Origin: Ruegeria arenilitoris
GTDB lineage: Bacteria > Pseudomonadota > Alphaproteobacteria > Rhodobacterales > Rhodobacteraceae
Assembly (NCBI RefSeq): GCF_013035315.1
Contig: NZ_WQHP01000015.1
Coordinates: forward strand, 1-43,260
Reading direction: 5' to 3'
DNA: 43,260 nt
Shown: in pieces, positions 25,571-33,981 of the stretch
How positions within the stretch are numbered: position 1 is the first letter of the stretch
Layout: every line of letters begins with the position of its first letter
The notes under the pieces: model-generated
Told to the model about the DNA's origin: nothing
The model's database searches: none
The model's input: only the letters and a program-made list of their open reading frames with translations
Translations under genes and position numbers: made by a program

Positions 25571-25607
25571 ACGCCGCGCACCCAAATCTTGGATGCGCGG
25601 CTGGGGC
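25571..25607. terminator. Hairpin between convergent PLD and anchor-protein genes
   Basis: GCCGCGCA and TGCGCGGC form a perfect eight-pair stem (25573-25580/25594-25601). There is only a short T run afterwards, so it is a weak terminator candidate. Confidence 0.4.
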
Positions 25608-25609
25608 GT

Positions 25610-26224
25610 TTACTCGCTGCGCACGATTTCCGTGTAAGCGCCATTCAGGTTGAGTGTGACGGTAACCGCCTCATCATCCCTGTTGCGCCAGAACCAACCG
25701 TGCTCTCCCGCGAAGGGCGCGACCATTTCGCCGGCACCCTCAGTGGCACCGCGGCCTTTTTCATAGGTATGCGACTGCCCGCCGCCATGCGCGTGTAGAT
25801 CAAAGTTGATGCGTCCGCCGTCCGCGATCCACTCAAACTGCGTTTGCGCACCTTCATCCATCACCAGCTTCACCTCGGTGAATTCATCCGGCTCAAGCGT
25901 GAAAGTGATCGTATCTTGCCAAGCCTGCTGAGCATATGCGGTACCGACGAACAGGCCCAACAGGTCGTTCAACAGGCCCGAAGACTGATCAGACCCATGA
26001 AGCTGTTGGTCCTGCTCTACTTCGTCTGCCAGTTCCTGCTTGATCTCACCCATTTCGGTTAGTCCGAGAACACCGCCAGCTCCGGTCGGGTCGATCCCGT
26101 ATTCCGCAGGCAAAACGACGGCGACAAGAATTGCCACTGCGCTAACAGCGGCAATGATCGTGGACCGAAGAAGCTGGGCCGAGCTTGGCAATTCTTCGAG
26201 GCTTGGTTTTTTTGCATTAAACAT
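25610..26224 (-). CDS. Membrane-anchored periplasmic protein with GOLD-like domain (HupE partner)
   Basis: The 204-residue protein has one membrane helix (about 22-42, IIAAVSAVAILVAVVLP), an acidic Gln/Glu-rich linker, and a C-terminal beta-rich domain of about 105 residues. That domain has the pattern of GOLD/emp24-like sandwiches: an acidic turn, FEWIADGGRINFDLHAHGGG and GEHGWFWRNRDDEAVTVTL. HAHGGGQSH and GEHGWFW could bind metal. Databases usually call relatives a transmembrane anchor protein. It is the last gene of a three-gene operon, 12 bases after the HupE-like gene. The GOLD likeness and metal binding are my inference. Confidence 0.75.
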   Translation of the reverse strand: MFNAKKPSLEELPSSAQLLRSTIIAAVSAVAILVAVVLPAEYGIDPTGAGGVLGLTEMGEIKQELADEVEQDQQLHGSDQSSGLLNDLLGLFVGTAYAQQAWQDTITFTLEPDEFTEVKLVMDEGAQTQFEWIADGGRINFDLHAHGGGQSHTYEKGRGATEGAGEMVAPFAGEHGWFWRNRDDEAVTVTLNLNGAYTEIVRSE

Positions 26225-26236
26225 CTGTGGTTATCC

Positions 26237-26953
26237 TTATGCGGCCACGAAATAGCCGGTGATTTGGTATCCCATCAGCACGAAACCGATGGTCATCATG
26301 ACGACGTTGACGGTGTAGGCCTGCTGGAAGAACTTGGCACTTTTCCTCCAGTACCCCATGACGATGAGGATGGCGGCGAGGGCCAGAAGCTGCCCAATCT
26401 CGACGCCGACGTTGAACGCCAGGAGGTTGGGCAAAAGCCCGTCTGGCGCGATCTGGTAGTCCAGGATCTTTGTGGCCAAGCCGGTGCCGTGGAACAGCCC
26501 AAAGATGAACGTCGCCGCCTTGGTGTTTGGCTGAATGCCGAACCACCGCTGATAGGCACCAAGATTATCGAGCGCCTTGTAGACGACGGACAGGCCAATA
26601 ATGGCGTCGACGATGTATGAGCTGATACCCCAGCCAAACCAGACGCCCGCGAGCATCGTTATTGAATGGCCCACGGCAAAAAGACTTACGTAGACCGCAA
26701 CGTCTTTCGACCGATAGAGGAAAAAGACAACGCCCAGCAGGAACAGGATGTGGTCATAGCCCGTGACCATGTGCTTGGCCCCGAGATACATGAAGGGGAT
26801 TATGTGCACCCCCCATATTTCCTGGATGTAGCCAGCGTCGCCGGGCGTCACGTCATGCGCCAGGGCTGTGCTGGTGGACATCAGCAGCATGGATAGAATG
26901 AAGAACGCAAGACGCTTAGAACAGCGCCTAACGCCCTCGATGAGGGTTTTCAT
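26237..26953 (-). CDS. HupE/UreJ-family membrane protein
   Basis: This 238-residue protein has a Sec signal (ending TSTALA), a short periplasmic segment with AHDVTPGD, and about six membrane helices. GVHIIPFMYLGAKHMVTGYDHILFL carries the histidines and Asp typical of HupE/UreJ proteins; FHGTGLATK and FNVGVEIGQ match later helices. Classical HupE and UreJ move nickel (or cobalt) in hydrogenase and urease loci. Neither enzyme is here. With a His-rich protein upstream and a membrane-anchored partner downstream, metal transport or sensing at the envelope is the best guess. Direction of transport cannot be told. Confidence 0.85.
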   Translation of the reverse strand: MKTLIEGVRRCSKRLAFFILSMLLMSTSTALAHDVTPGDAGYIQEIWGVHIIPFMYLGAKHMVTGYDHILFLLGVVFFLYRSKDVAVYVSLFAVGHSITMLAGVWFGWGISSYIVDAIIGLSVVYKALDNLGAYQRWFGIQPNTKAATFIFGLFHGTGLATKILDYQIAPDGLLPNLLAFNVGVEIGQLLALAAILIVMGYWRKSAKFFQQAYTVNVVMMTIGFVLMGYQITGYFVAA

Positions 26954-27013
26954 AGGGAAACTCCGCTTTGAATTTGGATTGATCAGTGATGCGCACGAAA
27001 TGCGCGGTGCCGA

Positions 27014-27367
27014 TCAAGCGCGAGGAGGTCTCTCTATTCTGAACTGACGGGTGGGGCCGCGGACTGAGCTTGGCATCAACCGAGCCTCGCCCATGTGTAC
27101 GTCGGGCGCAGAACCGGGGCCATTTGAAAGAAACGCCTGGTTGTGGTCGTGATCCGCCACATCGTGGCTGTGGCCATGCATCGCCCAATACAGGTCTTCT
27201 TCAAACCCATGCGAATGACCGTGATCCTCAACCATTTCAAGATGGTCCTGAATCGTCTCAAAAACGGCTGGCGCATGAGAAAACGACGGCGTCACGGACC
27301 ACACAACCATAGACAGGCAGAGCACAGCCAAACCAGCTCTCAACATGTACGCGTACGCCTGTTTCAT
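27014..27367 (-). CDS. Histidine-rich small exported protein, likely metal-binding
   Basis: The protein is 117 residues from the ATG at 27367 (a GTG directly before is an alternative). A Sec-like N-terminus (residues 5-31, ending PSFSHA) leads to a histidine-dense centre: DHGHSHG, MHGHSHD and DHDHN, with about eight histidines in 30 residues. The C-terminal third is basic. It is first in an operon with the HupE-like and GOLD-like proteins. It may be a periplasmic metal buffer for zinc, nickel, cobalt or copper. Family not recognised, but similar His-rich proteins often start metal-resistance operons. Confidence 0.72.
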   Translation of the reverse strand: MKQAYAYMLRAGLAVLCLSMVVWSVTPSFSHAPAVFETIQDHLEMVEDHGHSHGFEEDLYWAMHGHSHDVADHDHNQAFLSNGPGSAPDVHMGEARLMPSSVRGPTRQFRIERPPRA

Positions 27368-27406
27368 CACATATGTCTGCCCGTTGGTCGCGGCATCTAC
27401 ACCGCC

Positions 27407-27459
27407 GTAGCGGTTCTAATTTCTACTACAGCCGTCTGTTGGCGCGTTTAGAACGCTAC
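27407..27459. promoter_or_regulatory. Long interrupted inverted repeat upstream of the metal operon
   Basis: GTAGCGGTTCTAA (27407-27419) and TTAGAACGCTAC (27448-27459) are complementary with one bulged G, separated by 28 bases. They lie 40-92 bases upstream of the His-rich gene. No T tract follows on the minus strand, so a terminator is unlikely; paired operators for a metal regulator are a better reading. Confidence 0.45.
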
Positions 27460-27522
27460 GTTCCTGCTATCGATTTTGCTCCTAAATTTCAAGTGTGCTT
27501 GCCCCCCAAACTCGGTGTCGGA

Positions 27523-28164
27523 TTACATCCTTCCGAAATCTTCTTTGAGTTCTGCGACTTGTTCTGCATCCAACATCCGGGCTGGCAGACCCCGCAGCGC
27601 CGCGAGAAGCTTGGCTGTTTCTTCCAACTCTTCAGCTGCACAGACCGCTGAGAAGAGGTCCTTTCCCGAGACGACGGGACCGTGATTGGCCAACAGAACC
27701 GCACGATACTTGCCGCCCAGTTCGCGGATCAAATCACCAGACTTCGGGTCGCCCGGCTTGACATATGGAACCAGTTTGACGGTGCCTACGCGCATGACCA
27801 CGTATGGTGTAAGCGGTGGAATACAGTCATTGGGATCGGTGTCTTCCAGACACGACAGAGCGGTGGCCCAGGTCGAATGCAAATGCACCACAGCGCCAGC
27901 TTCTGGCCGCGTCTCATAGAAGGCTTGGTGCAGAAAGACTTCCTTGGTCGGCTTGTCGCCGGAGACGTGGTTGCCATCCAAATCAATCTTGGCAATTCGC
28001 TCAGGGTCAACATTGCCCAAAGTCGAGTTGGTGGGCGTCATAAGGATGCCATCATGCAGACGGGCAGAAACATTGCCAGCAGTGCCTACGGAGAAGCCAC
28101 GCGCAAAAAGCGAGGCGCACAGATCCGACATCTGCCGTCGCAGCGCCAGTTCTTCAGAACTCAT
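27523..28164 (-). CDS. otnC: Class II aldolase-family decarboxylase, OtnC-like
   Basis: This 213-residue protein matches the 3-oxo-tetronate 4-phosphate decarboxylase group: TAGNVSAR near 29-36, TKEVFLHQAFYETRPEAGAVVHLHSTW with the HxH zinc ligands, and LLANHG with the third histidine. In characterised tetronate pathways OtnC converts 3-oxo-4-phosphotetronate to dihydroxyacetone phosphate and CO2. Its start overlaps the stop of the kinase gene, as expected for partners that act in sequence. It is the last of seven genes in the leftward operon. L-fuculose- or ribulose-phosphate aldolase activity is the alternative, but pairing with a DUF1537 kinase favours OtnC. Confidence 0.85.
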   Translation of the reverse strand: MSSEELALRRQMSDLCASLFARGFSVGTAGNVSARLHDGILMTPTNSTLGNVDPERIAKIDLDGNHVSGDKPTKEVFLHQAFYETRPEAGAVVHLHSTWATALSCLEDTDPNDCIPPLTPYVVMRVGTVKLVPYVKPGDPKSGDLIRELGGKYRAVLLANHGPVVSGKDLFSAVCAAEELEETAKLLAALRGLPARMLDAEQVAELKEDFGRM

Positions 28165-29438
28165 CTGCCTGACTCCATCATTCTCAGCGCTTTTGCGAAA
28201 AAGTCAGGAGCGCCAAAGTTTCCAGATTTTAGGGCCAGCGCAACGGGTTCAGGTTTTCCCACGCTCAGGACAGGCACGCCCGGGTCGATCTCTGGCCCAA
28301 TTGACATGGCCGGTGACCCCAGTGCCTCAGATACGGCCTGGGCAACAGCTCCCGATGTCTCTCCTCCTGCCACCACAAGACGCCTGTACCCTGTCTTGGC
28401 AAGTTGTCGTGCTATATCTGCAAAGAGATTGTCCAACCTGTCCGCAACTGCTTCCTGACCAAATTGATTTTGGATCGCTCGTACATCCTCCGGGCTTCCC
28501 GATGAGTATGCGAGCGGTGCCTGATCGGGATGCGCTTCGAAGAAATCCAGAAGCGTTTGCGTGGTCACATCCCCGGACATGACACTTGGCACATCAATGG
28601 CGAAGGACGGATGGGATTGCGAATGAACATCAATCTGCCCACGTGTTGCACCCGAGCACGACCCGGCAAGGATAGCGGCGGGCCCAGTGACACCTGTAAA
28701 CACACTGCCACCTCTTTTGGACGAAGCTTTTCTGACGAAGTTTCTGGGTAAACCCAATGCTATCCCCGACCCGCCAGTAACGAGCTTGGCGTCCTTCAGA
28801 GCCTCACCCCAGGCCAGCAAATCCTCGTCCGAAATCGCATCGCCGATCACAAAGCGTTCGTCGGCGTTCTGCAAAGCAGCAAAAATCGCCTCCGGTCCTT
28901 GCTTTACGGTGTCAACTGACACCAACCCGACCGTTTCTTCGGTCTGATGCTGCAACCATCGCCGGATGTTGGCATCCGTCATCGGAGTGAGAGGGTGGTT
29001 TTCCATCCCGGATTCATGCAACAGCTTACCGAGTACAAAGAGATGACCGTAATAGACAGTGCGCCCCGTTGTCGGAAAGGCCGGACAGAAAACCACCTTT
29101 TGCGCACCCAGGTCGTTGGCCAGTGCTTCCGCAACGGGGCCGATATTTCCTTCCGTCGTGGAGTCAAAGGTCGAGCAATATTTGAAGATGAACTGCTGGC
29201 AACCTTGGTCCGCGAGCCACCGCAAGGCACTCAGACTGTCTGCGACAGCTTCCTCGACAGGTGCAGTGCGGCTCTTGAGCGAGACTACGCCTGCTTCGAT
29301 CTCCTCGTCGGCTGGGGTTGTTGGAATACCCGGGAACTGTGCCGTTCGTAACCCACCTTCTGGCTGTACACCCTTCGCCAAGGTGTTCGCGATATCACTC
29401 GCACCGGTAAAGTCGTCCGCTATGACGCCGATTTTCAT
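28161..29438 (-). CDS. otnK: Four-carbon acid sugar kinase (DUF1537), OtnK-like
   Basis: The 425-residue kinase starts MKIGVIADDFTGASDIANTLAKG, the N-terminal signature of the DUF1537 family, and has VVAGGETSGAVAQAV near the C-terminus for nucleotide binding. OtnK phosphorylates 3-oxo-tetronate at O4. Related kinases use D-threonate, D-erythronate or 3-oxo-isoapionate, so the substrate depends on context; the adjacent OtnC-like gene supports 3-oxo-tetronate. Genes overlap by four bases on both sides. No OtnI isomerase or LtnD dehydrogenase is in the cluster. Confidence 0.88.
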   Translation of the reverse strand: MKIGVIADDFTGASDIANTLAKGVQPEGGLRTAQFPGIPTTPADEEIEAGVVSLKSRTAPVEEAVADSLSALRWLADQGCQQFIFKYCSTFDSTTEGNIGPVAEALANDLGAQKVVFCPAFPTTGRTVYYGHLFVLGKLLHESGMENHPLTPMTDANIRRWLQHQTEETVGLVSVDTVKQGPEAIFAALQNADERFVIGDAISDEDLLAWGEALKDAKLVTGGSGIALGLPRNFVRKASSKRGGSVFTGVTGPAAILAGSCSGATRGQIDVHSQSHPSFAIDVPSVMSGDVTTQTLLDFFEAHPDQAPLAYSSGSPEDVRAIQNQFGQEAVADRLDNLFADIARQLAKTGYRRLVVAGGETSGAVAQAVSEALGSPAMSIGPEIDPGVPVLSVGKPEPVALALKSGNFGAPDFFAKALRMMESGR

Positions 29439-30232
29439 AATTTGATGTCCCTGATTGGCCCGGGATCCAGCCTATGGATATGCGGTGCCGCTCCGACGGG
29501 AAAAACCTCACGCACAAGTGGATCATGGCCTGGCACGATAAGTCGAGGGTGCGAGGCCAACTTTTCGAGCGTCTCAAAACCATCCATCATGTCTTGCAGG
29601 TCGACGACGATGGGAAAGGCTTTGCGAGCCATGAAATTCTCGTAATAATGCGAGGCATCAGAGGCGAGTACCATCCACCCGGCCGCCGTTCTTACGCGCG
29701 CGCATTGCAACCCGCGCGAATGCCCACCGATGCAGTGCACCGTGATCCCATCTGCAATCTCGGCTTCTCCGTCGTAGAACACGACTTTGCCCGAATAGAG
29801 ACGCTTTACGACCTCGCAGACATGTCCAGCCGTGAAAGGCGCACGCAGGTGATCATGGCACATGCAGGGACCTGTAGCGAAGGCCATTTCCGCGGATTGC
29901 ATATGCAACTTTGCGTTGGGGAACATATGCAGCCCCCCCGCGTGGTCATAATGAAGATGGGTCACTATAACCTCGGTCACCGCTTCCGGCGAAATGCCTA
30001 AGGGCCGCAGAGCCTCGCGAGGATCCATCGCAATGGGACGACCACGGGCAGCTGCCTCATCGGAGTCGTAGCCAGTATCGACCAGAATGACTTTGTTGCC
30101 GCGTTTGAGCACCCAAACGAAATAATCCATCGCATGAGGCGCGTCGTGATTATCATCGATGATGAAACTATCAGCGCGCGTCCGGGCATTTCGATCCGCG
30201 TATTTCACCGCGTGGATTTCCCAATCGTTCAT
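29435..30232 (-). CDS. Metallo-beta-lactamase-fold hydrolase (AHL-lactonase-like), candidate sugar lactonase
   Basis: The 265-residue protein has the dinuclear metal motif THLHYDHAGG near residues 91-100, plus HCIGGHSRG, an Asp in LASDASHYYEN, and PGHDP. This is the layout of the AiiA/AttM lactonase group. Inside a sugar-acid operon, hydrolysis of a sugar lactone is more likely than quorum-signal degradation; no luxI/luxR gene is nearby. The first Met lies in the stop region of the ABM gene (four-base overlap). Substrate remains inferred. Confidence 0.85.
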   Translation of the reverse strand: MNDWEIHAVKYADRNARTRADSFIIDDNHDAPHAMDYFVWVLKRGNKVILVDTGYDSDEAAARGRPIAMDPREALRPLGISPEAVTEVIVTHLHYDHAGGLHMFPNAKLHMQSAEMAFATGPCMCHDHLRAPFTAGHVCEVVKRLYSGKVVFYDGEAEIADGITVHCIGGHSRGLQCARVRTAAGWMVLASDASHYYENFMARKAFPIVVDLQDMMDGFETLEKLASHPRLIVPGHDPLVREVFPVGAAPHIHRLDPGPIRDIKL

Positions 30233-30516
30233 CGGATGACCTCGGAATACTGGTGAACCACCTTGGTGGCGATCATATCAGCCACTGCCGTCTCGAAGGA
30301 CTGAAAATGCGCGCTTTCGAGGTGGGCAGAGAACGCCGCGCTGTCATCATAAACCTCATAGAGAAAAACTGTCTCGGGATCGTCGCCGAGACAAACGTCA
30401 AACTGGCGGCATCCGATTTCTTCACGCAAGGAGGTTGAAGCGTTTTCGACCATAAGCGGCAAGAAGATATCTCTGTTACCGTGCTTAAGAGTGAAGGTGA
30501 CAGTAACCACAAACAT
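30229..30516 (-). CDS. Small ABM-domain protein (YgiN/LsrG-like)
   Basis: This 95-residue ferredoxin-like alpha/beta-barrel protein has the ABM pattern: VVTVTFTLKHGNRDIFLPLMVENA, then C-R-Q-F-D-V, TVFLYEVYDDSAAFSAHLES and a C-terminal strand. Relatives are quinol monooxygenases (YgiN) or, as with LsrG, isomerases of phosphorylated hydroxyketones. In this operon an isomerase role is attractive because the usual 2-oxo-tetronate isomerase is absent. Start and the tctA stop share one base (TGATG). The monooxygenase name used by databases should be read with caution here. Confidence 0.85.
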   Translation of the reverse strand: MFVVTVTFTLKHGNRDIFLPLMVENASTSLREEIGCRQFDVCLGDDPETVFLYEVYDDSAAFSAHLESAHFQSFETAVADMIATKVVHQYSEVIR

Positions 30517-32027
30517 CAGACAGAAAGTCCTTTCAGACGTGAGAAAGCGCGCTTCGCAACGGGCAGTTGGCTGAGGATTAGACCAATGTTGAGCACCAGC
30601 AGAGTGGCCGCACCGGGTCGGGAAAAGAAGACCGAAAGATCCCCGTCCGACAAGAACAGCGACCGCCGAAAGGTTTCGTCAAACAGGCTGCCCAGAATAA
30701 CCCCGATCACCAACGGCGCGATTGGGTACTTCATTAGGTTCATGAAATAGGCAACAGCACCGACGCCAAGCATCAGGTAGAGATCATTGATGCCACCACC
30801 GACGCTGAAAGACCCAATTGTTGTCAGAACCATAACGACGGGCAAGAAGATGGTCTGCGGGATGGCAAGGATTTTGATAAATACCCGAGCGGTGAAAAGC
30901 CCCATAAGAAACATTGTCAGGGATGCTAGAACCAAGATCGCAACCACGCGCAGAATGATCTCGGGATCAATCGTCGGCCCCGGGATCACATTGTTGATCT
31001 TGAAAGCCCCCATCAAAGCGGCGGCTGGTGGTGAGCCAGGAATGCCCAACACCAAAAGTGGGATTAGCGCGCCGCCAATACAGGCGTTATTTGCTGTTTC
31101 GGAGCACAGCAGACCTTCCAATGACCCTTTTCCAAACTTGTCGCCCTCGGCAGAAACGGTCTTGCCAACACCGTAGCTGACCCAACCGGCGACATCTTCG
31201 CCGACGCCAGGAAGCGCTCCTACCCCAGTTCCAATCACTCCTGACCGGCCAATGGTGGGCAGGTAGCGTCGGATGGAACGTAGGTTCGGAAGAATGCGGC
31301 CTTTCAGGGCCAGAACTTTCCCGGCCTCAACGTGCCTCAAACCGTCAATGATTTGGGGAATGGCAAAGGCCCCCATCAAAACTGGCACAACCTGAAACCC
31401 GCTCATCAGGTAAGACCAACCGAAAGTATAGCGCGGCTCAGACAACAGAGGGTCGAGGCCCACCATGGACATCGCAAGCCCAATCAGACCGGCGATCCAT
31501 CCCTTAATCACCAGGTCTTCGCTCATCAAAGTGCCAGAAAGCAAAATGCCGAACAGGGCCAGCAATGCTTTCTCCGGGCTTGCGATGTTCTTTGAAACCA
31601 AAAGCAGAGCCCACACGAAAATCAAAAGAGTGATGGTCCCGATAACTGTGCCAATGAAGCTGGCCGTCGTGGTCAGCCCTAGTGCTTCGCCCCCTCGACC
31701 CGCTTTGGCCAGAGGGAAGCCATCCATGGCCGTCGCCGCGCTGGCTGCCGTGCCCGGAATGTTCAGCAAAATAGACGGGTAAGAGCCGCCGTAGATCGCG
31801 CCGACATAGGCCCCGAGCAAAGCGACGAGCGAATAGTCGAGCGGGATTTTGTTGCCGAAGAAGCCCGTCAGGATCGTCACGGCCAGGGTTGCCGTAAGGC
31901 CGGGCAATGCGCCGAACGTGATGCCCAGGAACACGGATGCAATCAAATACAGATAGGTCAGCGGGTCCACTGCCAGACCCGCGAGCGCAGAGCCAAATCC
32001 AGCCAGTTGCGAAAGGATAAATTCCAT
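30516..32027 (-). CDS. Tripartite tricarboxylate transporter, large permease TctA
   Basis: The 503-residue membrane protein has about 11-12 helices and the TctA signature ALPGLTATLAV plus GALPGVGEDVAGWVSYG and GIPGSPPAAALMGA. TctA is the large transport subunit that works with TctB and a periplasmic TctC binder, driven by sodium or protons. Length is typical. It lies four bases after the TctB stop. In this operon the imported carboxylate is probably a hydroxylated sugar acid rather than citrate. Confidence 0.95.
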   Translation of the reverse strand: MEFILSQLAGFGSALAGLAVDPLTYLYLIASVFLGITFGALPGLTATLAVTILTGFFGNKIPLDYSLVALLGAYVGAIYGGSYPSILLNIPGTAASAATAMDGFPLAKAGRGGEALGLTTTASFIGTVIGTITLLIFVWALLLVSKNIASPEKALLALFGILLSGTLMSEDLVIKGWIAGLIGLAMSMVGLDPLLSEPRYTFGWSYLMSGFQVVPVLMGAFAIPQIIDGLRHVEAGKVLALKGRILPNLRSIRRYLPTIGRSGVIGTGVGALPGVGEDVAGWVSYGVGKTVSAEGDKFGKGSLEGLLCSETANNACIGGALIPLLVLGIPGSPPAAALMGAFKINNVIPGPTIDPEIILRVVAILVLASLTMFLMGLFTARVFIKILAIPQTIFLPVVMVLTTIGSFSVGGGINDLYLMLGVGAVAYFMNLMKYPIAPLVIGVILGSLFDETFRRSLFLSDGDLSVFFSRPGAATLLVLNIGLILSQLPVAKRAFSRLKGLSV

Positions 32028-32031
32028 CCGG

Positions 32032-32781
32032 TCAGTCTTTCCATAACGGACGAAGCGTCACGTAGTAGTGGTATTCGATTTGCTTGAAGATCAGCCCGCC
32101 GCGCGCGGGCACGTTCTGCCGGAAAACAAACGCCATCGCGCAAACAAGGATCAGCGGGGCCAATATCGCGATTAGTGGCACGAACCGCAGAACGGGTTCA
32201 GAGGCCGCTTTGGTCAGCAGAAAAAGCGTCAACGCGACCCAAACGGCCAATGTGAACCAATCATCACTGTGTGCATTCCAGTCCGCCTGCGTAGGAAACA
32301 CGACGAACGCGTACAATCCGGCGGCGGCGACGGCGATGCAGGCCACCAACGCACGCCGAGCATGGCCGCCGTAGTACCCGTAGGTCAAAGCTGTAATCAG
32401 CAAACCAGAGCACAGAATGAAGTCCACTCTGGGAACGAGCCCCACGACATATGCAAAAAGGATCAGGCCTATTGTTGAAGCTCGATAGGCTTCCGACTGG
32501 TCCCATCCAATCCCCAAAGCCGTAAGTGCGTTTTGTGCTCCACCTGAACGGATCGAAATAGCCAGCAAGACGAGGGACAAAACAAGTAATCCACCGAAGA
32601 TGAACAGCGGTACAATTGCAGCCGAGTTGTACCAATCAGATCCACTTACACCTGCGCGGTTTTCACCCCAAAGCGGGATGTCCGACGTCTTCCAAAGGAA
32701 AAAGGTGGAAATTGCTATCAGACCAATCGATGCCCAGAAATCGCGCGCCCGCATGATCAGTGTATCGTCAGGTTTGTCCAT
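32032..32781 (-). CDS. Tripartite tricarboxylate transporter, small permease TctB
   Basis: The 249-residue protein is hydrophobic, with about five helices, longer than the common 150-residue TctB; the C-terminal third still looks like membrane protein (ALTLFLLTKAASEPVLRFVPLIAIL). TctB proteins are poorly conserved, so the assignment relies on position between TctC and TctA. It starts 57 bases after the TctC stop. Confidence 0.88.
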   Translation of the reverse strand: MDKPDDTLIMRARDFWASIGLIAISTFFLWKTSDIPLWGENRAGVSGSDWYNSAAIVPLFIFGGLLVLSLVLLAISIRSGGAQNALTALGIGWDQSEAYRASTIGLILFAYVVGLVPRVDFILCSGLLITALTYGYYGGHARRALVACIAVAAAGLYAFVVFPTQADWNAHSDDWFTLAVWVALTLFLLTKAASEPVLRFVPLIAILAPLILVCAMAFVFRQNVPARGGLIFKQIEYHYYVTLRPLWKD

Positions 32782-32838
32782 TGCTTGCCTCTTGTCGGAA
32801 AGGGCGCGATCAGGCGCGCCCTTTCAAAAGTGATCGGA

Positions 32839-33852
32839 TTATGGCTTCTCGATACCCAGCGACGCCGGATCGACGGTCGCTGCGCCCAGATCTTGCAAGG
32901 TATAGGCAAAGGTAGCTTCGAGGTTCGCAAACAGCTCTTGAGCTTCTTCGCCGTGTTGACCACCGACATCATAATTGTTTGCAGAGGCCCATTCAGCCAC
33001 GGTGTCGGAGGCAATCGCTTGCTCGAAGGCATCACCAAGCGCGGCCTTTACGTCGTCCCCGGCTGAACTGTGAACTGCAAACCCGATGGCCTGCTTGAGC
33101 GGCAAATACTGATCGAGACCGTCATAAATACCAAAGGCAGAAGGCACTGTTGCCCCTGCAATCTGCGCATCTTCGGGCGTCAACATCGCAAGCGGTTTAA
33201 GTTGACCGCCTTCGATCAACGGGGCCTGTTCAGCTAGAGAAGTCACAACCAATGCAACTTCACCCGCTATCGCTGCTTCCTGCCCTGGCGCTGAGCCTTT
33301 GTATGGAACAAACTTGAATTCTACACCGGACCCTTTTTCGATGGCCAGAAGGTTCAAGTGGTGGATCGAACCTGCGCCGGAAGCCGCAGCCGGAATAGTC
33401 CCAGGAGCAGCTTTCGCAGCGTCGACCAGTTCTTCCAGAGTATTGTAAGGGCTGTCTGCCGGAACCGAGATCAGATCAGGTGATCCGCCAACGATGAACG
33501 GATACCAAAAATCAAATTTCTTATCCCAACCACCCTGCACGGCAGCGGTGACGTTAGACTCTGACAGACCAACCAATGTGTAGCCATCGTCTGGTTGGTT
33601 CATGACGTAGACCATGCCGTTGGAGCCCGCGACCCCACCTGTTTGATTGATCACATTGATCGAAACCGGAAGATGTTTTTCCATCTCGGCCATGATCATT
33701 CGGTTGATCGTATCCGTCCCGCCACCGGCCCCCCAGACCACAGCTGTGGTGATATCACGATAGGGATAATCCTGCGCAACAGATGCCCCTGCAATCCCGG
33801 TCGACATCACGGCTGCGGCCGCCAACCGCCCTAGCTTTAGTTTCATCTCCAA
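32839..33852 (-). CDS. Tripartite tricarboxylate transporter substrate-binding protein TctC
   Basis: The 337-residue periplasmic binder has a Sec signal (ending TGIAGASVAQ) and mature family features: YPYRDITTAVVWGAGGGTD, then INQTGGVAGSNGMVYV, where the carboxylate is held by backbone amides and a Ser/Thr. It is the first gene of the leftward operon, facing the divergent dehydrogenase gene across 129 bases. The ligand cannot be read from sequence. Co-transcription with tetronate enzymes suggests a C4 sugar acid. Confidence 0.95.
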   Translation of the reverse strand: MEMKLKLGRLAAAAVMSTGIAGASVAQDYPYRDITTAVVWGAGGGTDTINRMIMAEMEKHLPVSINVINQTGGVAGSNGMVYVMNQPDDGYTLVGLSESNVTAAVQGGWDKKFDFWYPFIVGGSPDLISVPADSPYNTLEELVDAAKAAPGTIPAAASGAGSIHHLNLLAIEKGSGVEFKFVPYKGSAPGQEAAIAGEVALVVTSLAEQAPLIEGGQLKPLAMLTPEDAQIAGATVPSAFGIYDGLDQYLPLKQAIGFAVHSSAGDDVKAALGDAFEQAIASDTVAEWASANNYDVGGQHGEEAQELFANLEATFAYTLQDLGAATVDPASLGIEKP

Positions 33853-33981
33853 GTCCTCCCAAACATCTTTGCGTTTATTATTGCATTAATTTGCGTATAC
33901 ATTAAAGAATGCGTTGTCAACGGACTGTAGTGAAGGCTGCTATCGCGCTATGAATGCGAAACGGGAAGGAAGCGGGCTAAG
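33853..33981. promoter_or_regulatory. Divergent promoter region of the sugar-acid cluster
   Basis: Leftward promoter candidate: TTGACA (plus-strand TGTCAA, 33915-33920) with TATACG (plus-strand CGTATA, 33894-33899), a short 15-base spacer. It overlaps a GTATAC palindrome at 33895-33900, nested in GCATT...AATGC. FCD-type GntR proteins often bind palindromes with a GTATAC-type core, and the cluster encodes one, so this is the likely operator. Confidence 0.45.

Noticed and set aside
29435..30232. Quorum-quenching AHL lactonase
   Set aside because: The fold fits, but the operon is for sugar-acid use and there are no quorum-sensing genes; a sugar lactone is more likely.
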